Shown here piece after piece: positions 44,795 through 56,865 of a DNA stretch of 64,000 nucleotides (position 1 is the first letter of the stretch; the number at the start of each line of letters is the position of its first letter). Below the pieces are notes generated by a model that saw only the letters and a program-made list of their open reading frames with translations, was not told where the DNA came from and made no database searches. The position numbers and the translations under genes were made by a program. This DNA is from Petaurus breviceps papuanus (taxonomy: Eukaryota; Chordata; Mammalia; Diprotodontia; Petauridae). The stretch covers positions 909,697-973,696 of the forward strand of contig JAMXIF010001178.1 in assembly GCA_028583685.1 (NCBI GenBank), written 5' to 3'.

Positions 44795-45695
44795 GGCCTC
44801 TGTGGGGGGCTGGTATCCCATTACCCAATTGTAATGGGAATGTAAATTTTTAAGATCTTCCCTGTCCCTAGGCTAAAGTGTACCTGGAGCCTGGGGTGGG
44901 AGGCTTGTTTTTCAGTAGATACTTTTTGATTGGCCAGTCGGTCCAGAAAGTTGTTACATTCTCTGAGCCAGGAGAAGGCTACCGTGTTTCCCCGATAATA
45001 AGCCACTGTCTTACTAATTTTTTGGACAGAAAAACACCAGAGGGCTTATTTTCAGGGGAGGGCTTATTTTAATGAACATTGACAGCAATTTTAATAAACA
45101 GGTAAATGTAAACAAAAAAATGTACCAGCAAGCAAATCACTGGGGAAGAACAGGATGACGTGCTCACTGCTGCAGCTCTGATTGGATGCAGCTCTGAGCA
45201 CGCGTGCGTTTCTGGGGGGGGGGGAACGGTGCATACAGAGGGTCACCTTCACTACAGTAGCAATCTCAATAGGGCTTATTTTCGGGGGAGGGCTTATTTT
45301 AGAGGAATCTTACACAGTAAGGGGAGGGCTTATTTTCAGGATAGGGCTTATTATCGGGGAAACACGGTATATAAGCCCTGATGTGTAGCTTTGTTTTGGG
45401 GCTCACTTTGAGAAGTGTTCTGTGATTTGGTCAGATGAGACTCTGGGAAGCTGTTGTTGAGAGTCCCCGGGCTTTGAAAAACCCAGATGTTGATTTGGTT
45501 TGGATGTAATGGTTGGACAGTTTGGAAACTGTCTACTTGATCTGTTTCTCTGTCTTGATAATTCTGTCTGTATATTCTGAAGTTCGAGGTGCTGACCTTT
45601 TTCTTCTGAACTAGGTAGACGATACATATTTGACTGATTAAAGTAAGCTTGTTAACCCATTTTGAGTTGCTTTCCTTTATCAAAGCAGATCCAAG
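44795..45695 (+). mobile_element. Possible fossil solo LTR carrying a MITE
   Basis: Outside the MITE the sequence has LTR-like layout: a promoter-like left part, a TATA-like TATATAAGCCC at 45368-45378, then a possible polyadenylation signal ATTAAA near 45640. No internal retroviral region, primer-binding site or partner LTR was seen, so it would be solo and old. Boundaries and family are uncertain. Confidence 0.35.
44982..45367. mobile_element. TA-flanked MITE, copy 2, perfect TIRs
   Basis: Terminal inverted repeats are identical over 23 bases, beginning CCGTGTTTCCCCGATAATAA. TA flanks both ends (44980-44981, 45368-45369). The interior shares the gggcttattttc repeats and GC-rich patch with copy 1 at 21348-21776, but a roughly 30-base stretch after tgtacc differs. 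No transposase. Confidence 0.92.
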
Positions 45696-46110
45696 AACCT
45701 GTGCTGGCAGCCACCCTGGGGACGCTTGGGGTGCTTGCTGCTACACCAATATATTGGCTGTAATACCCCAGAGTCTTCAAAATGTCTTACTCTACTGCCT
45801 CATCTTGTTGTAGAGGTGACTCTAGGTTCTTCAAAACTATTGCAAAGGAAGGAAAGTTCTAGGAGGTTCTATCATGATGGAAAGACTTCTAGTATGCATC
45901 CTGAAACACACTATGTCTTTTTTTGAAGTACCAACCTAGCTAAATTTGGAGAGGTTCATTAGCAGCTAACTGGTAACTTGGTGACTTTGGTCATGGAAAT
46001 CCATGAAACAACATAAATACAAAATGGATCCTAGTTCTTTGTAACCCCTTTCAGTTTCTTCATTGATGTTGCTATAGAGTAGTTGGAAAGGGGACAAAGG
46101 ATACTAAAAA
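45696..46110. other. No recognised feature
   Basis: No coding or repeat family assigned. Confidence 0.45.
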
Positions 46111-46114
46111 CTAC

Positions 46115-46785
46115 CCAATTTTTATTTTTTTAAAATTCCCCCCCCACTTAATAGTATTTTATTTTTTCCAATGTAAAGATAGTTTTTAACATTCACTTCT
46201 ATAAGATTTTGAGTTTCAAAATTTTTTTCTTCCTCCCCCCTCCCCAAGATGTCATGCAATCTGATATAGGCTACATATTAAACATATTTCCATATTTGTC
46301 AAGTTGTAAAAGAAAAATCAGAGCAAAAGGGGAAAACCATAACAACAAAAAAAAGTGAAAATAGTATGCTTCAATTTGTATTCAAACTCCATAGTTTCTT
46401 CTCTGAATGTGGATAGCATTTTTCATCATGAGTCTTTTGGAATTGTCTTAGATCATTGTAATACTGAGAAGACCTAAGTCTATCAAAGCTGGTCTTCACA
46501 CAATGTTGCTGTTACCGTGTACCATGTTCTCCTGGTTCTGTTCACTCAGCATCAGTTCATGCAAGTCTTTCCAGGTTTTCTGAAATCTGCCTGCTCATTA
46601 TTTCTTACAACACAATAGTATTCTATTACATTTGTATACCATAACTTGTTCAGTCATTCCCCAATCAATGGACATCAACTCAATTTCCAGTTCTTTGCCA
46701 CCACAAAAAGAGTTGCTATAAATATTTTTGTACATGTGGGTCCTTTTCCCTTTTTTATGATCTCTTTGGTATTCAGACCTGGTAG
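46115..46785 (-). mobile_element. L1 3'-end fragment (lineage 1)
   Basis: Antisense 3' UTR (gagtttcaaaatttttttct, attcaaactccatagtttct) and the complement of the ORF2 end (cagttctttgccaccacaaa, gagttgctataaatattttt). Confidence 0.88.
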
Positions 46786-47228
46786 TGAATTCTCCAATTC
46801 TTAGACCCTCGAGAAACAGTGCTATAAACAATGAGATCCTTTCCAAGTGTCCAATAAGAAGACATAATTCTAGAGGAATGAACCTTATCTGATCTTGACA
46901 ATCTTGATATAAATGAAACCATAGACAAAAAAGGGAAGTTTCAGCTGAATGGAAAGATGAGTCACAGGTTTTCCTAGGAGAGGCAAATAAAGGCATTGCT
47001 AGACTTGGTTTTATTATGGGTTTGGAGGCAACAAAAAACATATAAAAGTCCTTTCTTCCCTTCCCCCCTTGATTCCTCCTCTGGCCCCAGGCCATACTAG
47101 AAACTCACCAACTACTAAGGTGGAAGGCTTATTTACCAGGCATTTTGACAGGAGAGAGTAGTGAGAAACGTGAGAAACCTAAGAGTCAAACATGATCAGT
47201 TCTCATCTCTCATGTCGGACTTCCAAAT
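46786..47228. other. No recognised feature
   Basis: No exon or nameable repeat seen. Confidence 0.45.
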
Positions 47229-47244
47229 CTGTATGTTAATTGTT

Positions 47245-47403
47245 TTTTTTTTTTTTAAAGCAATCAGGGTTAAGTAACTTGCTCAAGGTTACACGGCCAG
47301 TTATTTCTGGGTGTGGTGCTAAGTGTCTGAGCCCGAGATTCGATCTCCAGGTCCTCCCAACACTGGAGTCGGTGCTCTTACTCGCTGTGCTACCTGGCCG
47401 CCC
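47245..47403 (-). repeat. SINE family B with 16-bp TSD
   Basis: T-rich tail, gcaatcagggttaagtaac, ggttacacggccagttattt, gattcgatctccaggtcct, ctacctggccgcccc. Perfect TSD CTGTATGTTAATTGTT at 47229-47244 and 47404-47419. Confidence 0.95.
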
Positions 47404-47454
47404 CTGTATGTTAATTGTTAACCTCTCCTGAGCTCCAGTCTTACATCATCAACA

Positions 47455-47570
47455 GCTTATTGGTTACGGAAAGTTATTTCACCTTTATGGATGTGCTTCT
47501 TCATTTGAAAATTAAGGATGTTGGACTACACTAAGGTAATCTTTCCAACTCTTAATCTATGATCCCATAA
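47455..47570 (+). repeat. MIR-like fragment
   Basis: Contains ggaaagttatttcaccttta, gcttcttcatttgaaaatta and ttggactacactaaggtaat. Confidence 0.5.
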
Positions 47571-47589
47571 TCTTCATATGAATATTCCA

Positions 47590-48140
47590 CAGGCAAACTC
47601 AACATATCCAACATGGAATTCATTATGTATTCCTCTCTAAAACGATCTTAACTCCAAACTTTCCATTCTTCCAATCACTCACTCACATTCACAACCGCAT
47701 TCTTGACCACTAACTCTATCTTCTCTATCATCCCCACATCTAAGCAGTTACCAAGTCCTGCCAATTCTACCTATACAGCTTGTCTCACATTTGTCCACTT
47801 CTTTCCACTCCCACAGTCCCTGTCCTATTTCAGGCTTGCATCACCTCCCATCTGGACTATTTAGAATAACCTCCATTTGGTCTTCCTGATTTCAGTGTAA
47901 ACCCTTTTCAATTTATTTACATAGCCTAAAAAATGATTTTCACAAAACATGGACCTGACTGCATTCTCATACTCAAAAATCAAGGGCTTACTATTGCCTC
48001 TTCCTCAGATACAGGTGCTTCTGATTGGCATATAAAGCTCTTCACAATATAACTCCAAATGATCTTTCTGGACTTTTTTTCTTAGTATTCCCTTTGTACA
48101 GATTCTATACCAGCCAAACTATTTTTGTGTATACCACCAC
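47590..48140 (+). mobile_element. L2/CR1-clade LINE fragment
   Basis: Decayed ORF2 and 3' region: aactcaacatatccaacatg (KLNxS text), atctggactatttagaataa, gcttactattgcctcttcct, tataaagctcttcacaat. Confidence 0.65.
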
Positions 48141-48470
48141 CCTACAGGCAACATGTACATTGGTGGGTGAGTGTGTCCCAAGTTTATGAGTGGAGGGTAT
48201 CAATGCTTACCTCAGTGTTCTAGTTCTTTACCTTTTGAAATTACTCTGTACAGCAATGTAGCTCAAGCATAGCATGGACATTTGAAGCCCCAATTCTCTT
48301 TCTTCTCTCTGGCATGGTCACTCATCTGTGTCGGTAGAAGGAGATGGCTAAACTTCTACAGTTCACTGTGAGGGCCCTAATATCGGTCAGGGGAATACCT
48401 TCTAGGGTGTATTACTCCTTAGCATGTTTCCCATATGAACCAGTCAGTCAAGATGACACCAATAACTCTT

Positions 48471-48775
48471 TTTTTTTTTTTAAGCAATCGGGGTTAAGTA
48501 ACTTGCTCAAGGTTACACGGCCAGTTATTTCTGGGTGTGGTGCTGAGTGCCTGAGCCCGGGATTCGATCTCCAGGTCGTCCCAACACTGGAGCCAGATGC
48601 TCTTACTCGCTGAGCCACCTGGCCGCCCCTAAGCAATTGGGGTTAAGTAACTTGCTCAAGGTTACACGGCCAGGTGTTTCTGGGTGGGTGCTAAGTGTCT
48701 GAGCCCAGGATTCGATCTCCAGGTCTTCTCAACACTGGAGCCGGTGCTCTTACTCGCTGTGCTACCTGGCCGCCC
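48471..48775 (-). repeat. SINE family B dimer with one TSD pair
   Basis: Two head-to-tail monomers: 48471-48629 (with the T-rich tail at left) and 48630-48775 (no poly-A between). A single 17-bp duplication TGACACCAATAACTCTT flanks the pair (48454-48470, 48776-48792). Confidence 0.95.
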
Positions 48776-48792
48776 TGACACCAATAACTCTT

Positions 48793-49514
48793 AATTAGAA
48801 ATATTTACAAAACAAAAGGCAAAGCAAGAATAATAAAAACGTAATATCCCATTCATAAACTTGGGACACACTCTCCTACCAACATACATGGTGTCTGTGG
48901 GATGGTGGAGTACACAAAAACATAGAAGCAGGAGACCCAGGTACCTATGGCAACATAATGGTGAACCAAGAGCCTTGATGTGCTGGGCCTTCCTTGGGAA
49001 TAATTATGCCTTCCACATCTCAGAGGTCAGGGGTGCAGTTACCCCACAATCTAGAAAATCCATGTAAAATTTTTTGGCCCTCCATAACAGAGAAGTCTGA
49101 ATTATTATGGTATTAAAAGATAAAATATGTTGCTATTATGCAATGCTATACATATATTTTATGCATTTCTGAGTTTCTAAACTTTTTCTGTGTCATCTGC
49201 TGACCTTTGTGTGTTGTTTGTGGCTTCTCCAAAACTCCCCCCAAATATCCATTAATTTCTTATGTTGACCCATGATATATTGAAACCATGATGTTTCATG
49301 GTTTCATGAAAGTTGTGATGTGGAAGGGATAACTGTAGTCTGTACCTCAAGTCATTTCTTTCCTGGTTGCTATGTTTGGGCTGCTCCCAATCTGGGCTAC
49401 TGAGGCATTATTAAACTCTTTTAGTAAAGTGGAAAGCCTAATCCTGGGAGCTCTAGAGCTTTGCAAAGTTTGCTCCCTTGGGAGGGCTCTGAAGGAACAT
49501 TATACTCTTTCATC
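48793..49514. other. No recognised feature
   Basis: No coding or repeat family assigned. Confidence 0.45.
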
Positions 49515-49528
49515 AAAAGTAATTCCCC

Positions 49529-49688
49529 AGTGGCGGCTGGGTGGCACAGTGAATAGAGCACCAGCCCTGGAGTCAGGAGGATCTGAGTTCAAATCTGCCC
49601 TCAGACACTTGACAGAATTACTAGCCATGTGACTTTGGGCAAGTCACTTAATCCCAATTGCCCTCCAAAAAGAAAAAAATTAAAAAAA
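49529..49688 (+). repeat. SINE family A with 14-bp TSD
   Basis: ggcggctgggtggcacagtg, gagttcaaatctgccctcag, gggcaagtcacttaatccc, caattgccctcc and an A tail. TSD AAAAGTAATTCCCC at 49515-49528 and 49689-49702. Confidence 0.94.
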
Positions 49689-50149
49689 AAAAGTAATTCC
49701 CCTAAGACTGGGATATGCAGACCTTTTCCTGGCTGGGTTCTAATGGGTTTTCTTCAGAAGACAGTGATGATAAAGTAAAACCTTGCTCCTGAAATTGTCT
49801 TTCCTAAAGAAACAAAGCTTTTCCTCCATTTAGCTCTTCCCAGCAGTAGATATCCATGTAAACTCTGAAGTCTCGTGATCTAACTATGAGGTTGGGTTGT
49901 TTTTTTTTTTTTGACACAGCTCTGAAGACTCTCCTCAGACCCACCCACTTAGAGTTCTAGTCTTGCCCTTCAGAGGTAGGGTCTTGACAAACCATACTGT
50001 TTAAAAGTAGGGTTTGTGTGACAACTCACCTCTATCCTATGGTGAGAAAAAAAAATCCACATTTCTATCAGTCAAGCCATAAATACACAATACACAATTG
50101 TCTCATAGTGATCAAAGTGTCAGGGTTTCCTAGATTTCAATCTTAATTT

Positions 50150-51426
50150 TTTTTAAATGTATATTTTACTTTTTCCCAATTGCACATAAAGACAATTTCA
50201 GCATTCAGTTTTTAAAATTTTGAATTCCAAATTCTCCCCTTCCCTCAGCTCCCTGCTCTTTGAGAAGGCAAGCAATTTGATATAGGTTATACATGTGCAG
50301 TCATCAAAAACATGTTTCCATATTAGCCATTTTGTGAAAGAAAACAGACCACTCCCCTCCAAAGCCCCCAACAACCAAACTGAATAAAATAAAGTATTCC
50401 TTAATCTGCATTCAGACTCCATCAGTTCTTTCTCTGGAAATAAACAGTATTTTTCATCAAAAGTATTTCAGACCTGTCTTGGATTATTGTATTGATGAGA
50501 ATCGCTAAGTCATTCACAGGCAATCATCATACAATATTGCTGTTACTGTGTACAATGTTCTCCTGGTTTTGCTCACTTCATACTGGTTCATATAGATCTT
50601 CCCAGGTTTTTCTGAAATCACCCTGCTCATCATTTCTTATGGCACGATAATATTCTATTACAGGGGTGGCTAGGTGGTGCAGTGAATAGAGCACCCGCCC
50701 TTGAGTCAGGAGCATCCGAGTTCAAATCCGACCTCAGACACTTAACACAAAACTAGCCATGTGACCTTGGGTAAGTCCCTTAACCCCAATTGCCCTCCAA
50801 AAAGCAAAAAAATAAAAATAATTATTATTCCATTACAGTCATATTCCAGAAGTTGTCCAGCCATTCCCCAATTGATGAGCATTCCCTCAATTTCCAGCTC
50901 TTTGCCACCACTAAAAGAACTGCTATAAATATTTTTGTACAGATAAGTACTTTCCCTTTTCTTCAATCTCTTTGGGATACAGACTTAATAGTGGTATTGT
51001 TAGGTCAAAAGGAATGCACAGTTTTATTGTCCTTTGGGCATAGTTCCAAATTGTTCTCCAGAATGGACAGATCAGTTCACAATTCTACCAACAGTGCATT
51101 AGCGCCCCAATTCTATCACATCTCCTCCAACTTTTATAATTGTCCTTTTCTGTCATATTAGCCGATCTGATAGATGTGAGGTGGTACCTCAGAGCTGTTT
51201 TAATTTTCATTTCTCTAATCAATAGTGATTCAGAGCATTTTTTCACATGACTATAGATAGCTTTGATTTCTTCTGAAAATTTCCTGTTCATATCTTTTGA
51301 CCATTTATCAATAAGGGAATCACTTTCATTATTATAAATTTGACTCAGTTCTCTATATATTTGAGAAATTAGACCTTTATCAGAGAAACCCACTATAAAA
51401 TTTCCTTAGTTTTCTGCTTTTCTTCG
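50150..51426 (-). mobile_element. L1 LINE, 5'-truncated, with nested SINE (lineage 1)
   Basis: Antisense 3' UTR from 50150, ORF2 C-terminal text on the minus strand (51085-51393: SDKGLISQIYRELSQIYN). A 10-bp TSD ATCTTAATTT lies at 50140-50149 and 51427-51436. Interrupted by a SINE at 50662-50825. Confidence 0.92.
50662..50825 (+). repeat. SINE family A nested in L1
   Basis: ggggtggctaggtggtgcag, gagttcaaatccgacctcag, caattgccctccaaaaag. Approximate TSD tattctattaca against tattccattaca. Confidence 0.93.
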
Positions 51427-52022
51427 ATCTTAATTTCTAATGCCAATCATATGTTAACTATCAGGTGCTAGGAACAAGGACCCTGGCCATCTTTACTTTA
51501 CGATGGGGTCTTTTTTTGGTGGGATTGCCTTTTCATTGTTTCTTATACACCCACTTTTTTTTGGTGGTTGTTGTTCCTATCGATCAATGAATTGTCCCAA
51601 TCAGGAATCTTGGAACAAGAAATATCCCTCAGTGGATGAGGAAAGGATATGAACAGATAATTCTCAAAACAGAACCGCAAACTATTAACCACATGAAAGA
51701 TTATTCCAAATGATTTATCATAAGAGGTAGGCAAAGGAAAACTGCTTGGAGGTTTTACCTCACACCCAGAAAATTAGCAAAGATGGCAAAAGATGGAAAT
51801 AGTCAGTGTTGAAAAGGTTTGTGACTCATATGCTAATAACACTATTGGTGGAACTGTGAAGTAGCCCACTCATTCTGCAAAGCAATTTGGAATTGTATTA
51901 ATAAAATGACTAAAATGTCCAAGTCCTTTGTGCTAGAGAACTATTAGTTAAGTGCATATAATGCAAGGAGGTCAAAGACAGAAGTCCCACATGTATCAAA
52001 ATATCCATAGCAACACTTTTTT

Positions 52023-52175
52023 TTTTTAAGCAATCAGGGTTAAGTAACTTGCTAAAGGTTACACGGCCAGTTATTTCTGGGCGTGGTGCTAAGTATCAGA
52101 GCCTGGATTTGATCCCCAGGTCATCCCGACACTGGAGCCAGTGCTCTTACTCACTGTGCTACCTGGCCGCCCCCG
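52023..52175 (-). repeat. SINE family B nested in L1-like element
   Basis: T tail, gcaatcagggttaagtaac, acacggccagttatttctgg, ctacctggccgcccc. TSD ATAGCAACACTTTTTT at 52007-52022 and 52176-52191. Confidence 0.94.
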
Positions 52176-52334
52176 ATAGCAACACTTTTTTAATGGTATC
52201 AGAGAACTAGAAATAAAATAGATGCTGAGATTTGGGAGGAATGGCTATATAATTTATATATAGGTCATATATATATATATATATAATGAATGTAATGGAA
52301 TATTATTCTGCCTCAAGAAAAAACAAATAAGAAT

Positions 52335-52565
52335 AAAAAGGGGAGTGGCAATATGGTAAAGTTGAGAACTGGTCTGAGAGTCAGGAAGGTCTGGGTTCAA
52401 ATCTTGCCTTAGAGCTACCTGCTACATATATACTGGCAATGTGACCCTAGATAATTTATTTAACCTCTCAATTACCCAATCATTCATTACAGAGCAAACA
52501 CAGAGCTGTCAGCAGAGAGAGTTCTTCCCTCGAAAACTCTCTATGAAATCAGTTACAGGTCCTAT
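52335..52565 (+). repeat. Ancient SINE, family D (sense), nested in L1-like element
   Basis: gtggcaatatggtaaagttg, ctgggttcaaatcttgcctt, ggcaatgtgaccctagataa, and the family tail (gaaatcagttacaggtcct). Confidence 0.72.
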
Positions 52566-53317
52566 CAAAAACAAAATAAACACAAACATCAGAAAATTTC
52601 TGTGAACTGATGTAGAATGAAATAAGCAGAACCAGTAAAACAACCTTACACAAGACTCCAGAAATGTAAATTTAAAAAATAGTGCCACTCAGTTCCTTTC
52701 AAAGAGGTGATGGAACTTAAAATGTAGACAGACATGGTTATTGGGAGCATTTGTTTTACTGGACTACTTTTTTCATTAAGATTTTTTATTTTTTTGCTTA
52801 AGGGGAGTAGCAGGAGGGGAAGATTAATTAAAATACTTCTTGAAAAATAAAAATAATAAACTATGGAAATAAAAATAATATGAAAAAGAATGACAACAAG
52901 AACCCCTAAACTAAAAACTCTGTAATTTTAATGAGCACACATGTCCCCAAAGAAGAGAGAAGAAAATGCACCTTCCTCCCTTATTTGCAGGTGTGAAGGA
53001 CTATGGGTATGGATTATTCCATATACTCACGAGATCAGTTATATGGTGGTTAGTTTTCTTGTACAGTCTTCTTCCCCTCTCCCATCTCCTTTTTAATATT
53101 TTATTACAAGGGATAGCTTGCTGGGTAGTAGAGCAAGGAGGGAGAATTTGGAAATAAAGATAATATAAAAATAAGAAAAAAATCAATAGATATTTTAAAA
53201 AGAAATTACTTTATAACTACATATTTACTTATCTGTGTACATGCTATAGCCCCAAATGGGACATAAGTTTCTTGAGAGCAGAGACTTTCATTCTTATCTT
53301 ATTAGTACAATTAAGAA

Positions 53318-53462
53318 CCCTTCATTTTGCAGGCAGGGAAACTGAGGCCCAGAGAAGTGATGGCACCTGCCATAGCTGGAAGACTGTGACAAAGCTGGTA
53401 CCAGAACCCAGATCTCCTAATTCCCACTCGAGGGTTTTCTCCACCCACTATCTACCTTTGGA
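53318..53462 (-). repeat. MIR fragment
   Basis: Contains ggcagggaaactgaggccc, accagaacccagatctccta and the ccacccactatctacc end. Confidence 0.65.
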
Positions 53463-54975
53463 TTTGATTATCACTCCAAATAGTTGCTGTCAGCTCAAAC
53501 TTCCTTGCCTTTTGCTTCCTTCCCAGTAGTTTCGATACTGAGGTCCAGGGCTCCAGAACTGAATCACAAACCCAGGATAAGAAGCAAGGGAGGGGAAAGG
53601 GTCTTCTATCAGGAAGGAGCTTGGAGGCCTACTGAACAGCAGACCTCTGGGATCTTATTAAATCCATACTGCCCTCTAGTTAGAGTCCTGAAAGTGCAAG
53701 CAAGGTTAGCAATCCAGCTCCTAGCCAGATTAGATAGTAGGGTAGAAAAAGGACTCAGATGCGGTTCTTTGGGAGTTAAGGAGGTTGAAACTGCTTTTGC
53801 AAGAGCAAAGGAAGAGGAAGGAAAGAGGAGGATGCTGGGAAATATATAGGACAAAAATTTTCCTTTTGATTCCTTCTCAGATTCCTTTTTTTTCTTCTTA
53901 CTCCCATCCTCCAACCCTTTGAGGGAATCAACCAAACAATGCTGCCTGAGGCTAACAACACAACATTTAAGATGTTCAGATTCATTGGGGGAAATGGCTT
54001 CTGAAAAATTTCTCTTCCTTTTCCTGGCTTTCTCATTGCAAACACCCTCACCCCCCCCCCTTTAAAAAATTAATTGGGTTTTTTAAATGACTGTATAAAA
54101 AAATAGAAAAAACAAAAAATCTTGTAAATTTAGCCTTCTCTGGAAGATCAATGAAGTGGCATTAGCAAAGCATACAAAGAGAGATTTCTGTATTCAGGCA
54201 CCTTCCAAAGTCATCCTGGAGTAAGAAACACAACTTAATCAATATTTCATCATTTCTTTTCTGTCCTTTTCACTTTAGCAGGTAGCAAAGAATGGCCTAA
54301 AGCCTTTCCCTGAAGAGATTATAGCAATTTTGTTTGACCAGTTATGTAAACACCATATGGAACTGGCCTCCTGTTGGGTCTCAGGATAAGTAAGCCCTCT
54401 CTGTATGTTTGTGCAGACTGCCATTGGGAACTGACCCCAAAGGTAACCAAGGGTGACTATAATTTTGATACCCTTACCCAATTTAATCAGCATTTATTCA
54501 GTTCATTTTGAATTGATGAATATCACTGATTGTCTAAGTGAATTAAACAGAATAGAATTAAGAGGAAGGTAATTATGTTAATTAATGCTATTAGGATAAA
54601 AGTTACAATTGATTAATCCACCATATATTGATGATTATATTCATCTAATTGATTTATCAGCTAGATTCATACTGTTAGGTCTGTTATAAGAATGTAACCA
54701 TCCTTACCCCTCCAAGTATAGTGCTTGTAATAAGGTTCATTTGCCTACCCATTCCTGTGAATTAGTGCCACCCACTCCCTAGTGACCTTTGCTTCAAAAC
54801 CACAACTTCTTTGGACTCTAGGATACTGTTGCTCAAACACTAAGGTCATATGACCTATGGAAGGTCTGTTTTCAAAGTGGTTATGATTGATGGACATTAA
54901 CCTTCACCAACCATAAGATTTCCCTGCTTCTGGAATGACCAGTCATGCAATTATACCACTTCATTCTGTTTTTGG
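53463..54975. other. No recognised feature
   Basis: Includes a C10 run near 54050. Open frames here (for example 53484-53849) have no family likeness. Confidence 0.45.
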
Positions 54976-54977
54976 TA

Positions 54978-55368
54978 TATAAAAGACTATTTTGCAGAGA
55001 ACTCATGTAAGGAAGGTACTCACATGGTTGTCAGAAGAAGTGATATAAAGGCACTCAACGTCTCTCTAAGGGACTTTAGAATTGATTGTGAGACATGGTA
55101 GACACTGGCAAAGGATTGCCCAGCATGGTATCCTTGCATCAAAGAAGACGCTGTATTCCATGAGTGAAGCAGTTACAGTAGCTCAAAAGAAATGTACGAT
55201 ACACAAATTTATGGACATCTCCACTCCAAATGTTCATACAGACTATTTGGCCCAACCTATTGTAGAGCCTTTTGAGCTCATATTGGTCTGGTCTGCCATA
55301 GTTGGAAACATCGTACCTTGATTCCGATGTTGTTTTGATCCTCTTTGAGGATGAAGGACAACAACTAA
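54978..55368 (+). mobile_element. 3' end of a non-LTR element with zinc-finger-like C-terminus
   Basis: Same family as 62177-63311: shared text gactattttgcagagaactc, gatataaaggcactcaacg, agaattgattgtgagacatg. Downstream, bases 55229-55315 decode as a decayed finger (C...CRAF-AHIGL..H...HRT) and the element ends ctctttgaggatgaaggaca + acaac. Confidence 0.8.
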
Positions 55369-55599
55369 TTCTGTCAATGGCTATAAAAGCAGTTCTTCCT
55401 CAAGCAGAAGGGTCCCTGATCATGAAGAAGGTCTTGGACCCAATTGATTAGGGACCACCAGTATCCCTAATAAATGAGTTGATCATGCTCAAAGGTCTAA
55501 GTGACTTTTTTACAGAATGGAATTCTGTGGCCCACACAGAAGAAATTTCAGATCCCTAATAGTCAGATGTGCCTCAAAAGTTGCCTATGGGCTACTCTC

Positions 55600-55760
55600 C
55601 TATTCAACTCAATAAATCCACTAAACCCATATTAGGCACCTACTATTGTCTTTAAAGCAAGGTGCTATTAAGTATACAAAGACAAAAAGGAAGTGTCTTT
55701 AAGGAGTTTACACTCTATTGGAATATACAAGTCCACAAGTAAGTAATTTAAAGTAATATA
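55600..55760 (-). repeat. L2 3'-end fragment
   Basis: Complement of the L2 tail: attaggcacctactattgtc, gctattaagtatacaaagac, ttaaggagtttacactctat. Confidence 0.65.
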
Positions 55761-56225
55761 TCAGTGGTTACCCTAACTTTCACTGCCTGGGAGATCAGAT
55801 GTATTATATTTCATCACTTTCCTTGGGTTCTCTAGTACTCTTATGGGGGATGGGGGCTGAAAATATCTAGTCTCTCTGTTATTGGCTTAAGCTTCTACCA
55901 GTAATATTCCCCCCAAACTGTCAGATTAGCTTTTACAAAGGAACATTTACTTCAAAGGCATATTATAATAACAAATATGTAAACATCTCCCCTCCCCCAT
56001 AATTCAACTAAGACATCTTGAGGTATGCCCTCTGGACAGCTGCTCTGCCATTACAAAGGCTGGAGAGATAGAGACCTGGTATGATCCATAGATGCCAAGA
56101 ACTATACTAATCAAAAGGACACCAAAATGTCTACAATTGCATCACATTGATACTCAGTGGGTTGGAGAGGTGGACCACAGGGCTGGGAGAATAACGCATT
56201 TTTCCACAAAAGGCATTTTCTTTTT

Positions 56226-56350
56226 CTGTGCGGGGTGAGGTAATTGGGGTTAAGTGACTAGTAAGTGTCAAGTGTCTGAGGCCAGATTTGAACTGAAGTC
56301 CTCCTGACCCCCAGGCTGGTGCTCTATTCACTGGACCACCTAGCTGCCCC
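56226..56350 (-). repeat. SINE family A, truncated
   Basis: taattggggttaagtgacta, ggccagatttgaactgaagt, ctggaccacctagctgcccc. Confidence 0.9.
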
Positions 56351-56645
56351 TAGAAAGAAATATTTTAAGAATGCCATGGACCCCTGGAAACTCTTTCTAA
56401 TGGCCCAACATTCTGGGGATGGTCACAGCCAGCTTTGACTGACCCTACAGTGGTCTGATCCTACAGACCAACACACAGAAATATGGCTAATGTTTAAGGT
56501 AAAATAGACAAAACAGAGAGGCCAGTAAAATGTTCCATGTCACTGGAGAATTCTGAAGAATCGCTACAAGCTGGCACTGTATTATGTAACTGGATCTTTG
56601 CAACTATGTGAGGCAGTAGGGGTCTAGGGAGTCACCTAGTGGAGA

Positions 56646-56865
56646 GATGTCAAATTCACTGCCCCTCTTGCTGTGCTGCAGCCTGCAATGCTCCTGAATG
56701 AGGCCCAAACCAGGTTGGAATATAATTGGGAAATATTTAACAAAATAAACAAAAATTCAATAGAACACAGATAATGTTAACATGTTTTCTAAGTCAATAT
56801 ATGGTCTTCAGGGATGCTTAGGTATGGTTTAGTTGGCATTACTATTCTGTTTGACATCTTTTGCC
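56646..56865. mobile_element. hAT-type nonautonomous DNA transposon
   Basis: Left agatgtcaaattcactgccc, interior aattgggaaatatttaacaa and acagataatgttaacatgtt, right attctgtttgacatctttt. Inverted ends and shared interior tie it to 13797-13950. Confidence 0.65.

Larger units (their letters stand above)
51600..53200 (+). mobile_element. Older L1-like LINE 3' part (lineage 3) with two nested SINEs
   Basis: ORF2 C-terminal traces: atatgaacagataattctca, accacatgaaagattattcc, cacaccc-agaaaattagc, ttggtggaactgtgaag. The 3' UTR has tttgcaggtgtgaaggacta and a distinct end at about 53200. Interrupted by SINEs at 52023-52175 and 52335-52565, plus a TA repeat at 52270-52287. Confidence 0.8.

Noticed and set aside
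54660-55560. Possible LTR with TATA (54977) and AATAAA (55470) motifs
   Set aside because: The TATA-like stretch aligns with the coding text of the non-LTR element at 62.3 kb, so it is a decayed ORF, not a promoter.
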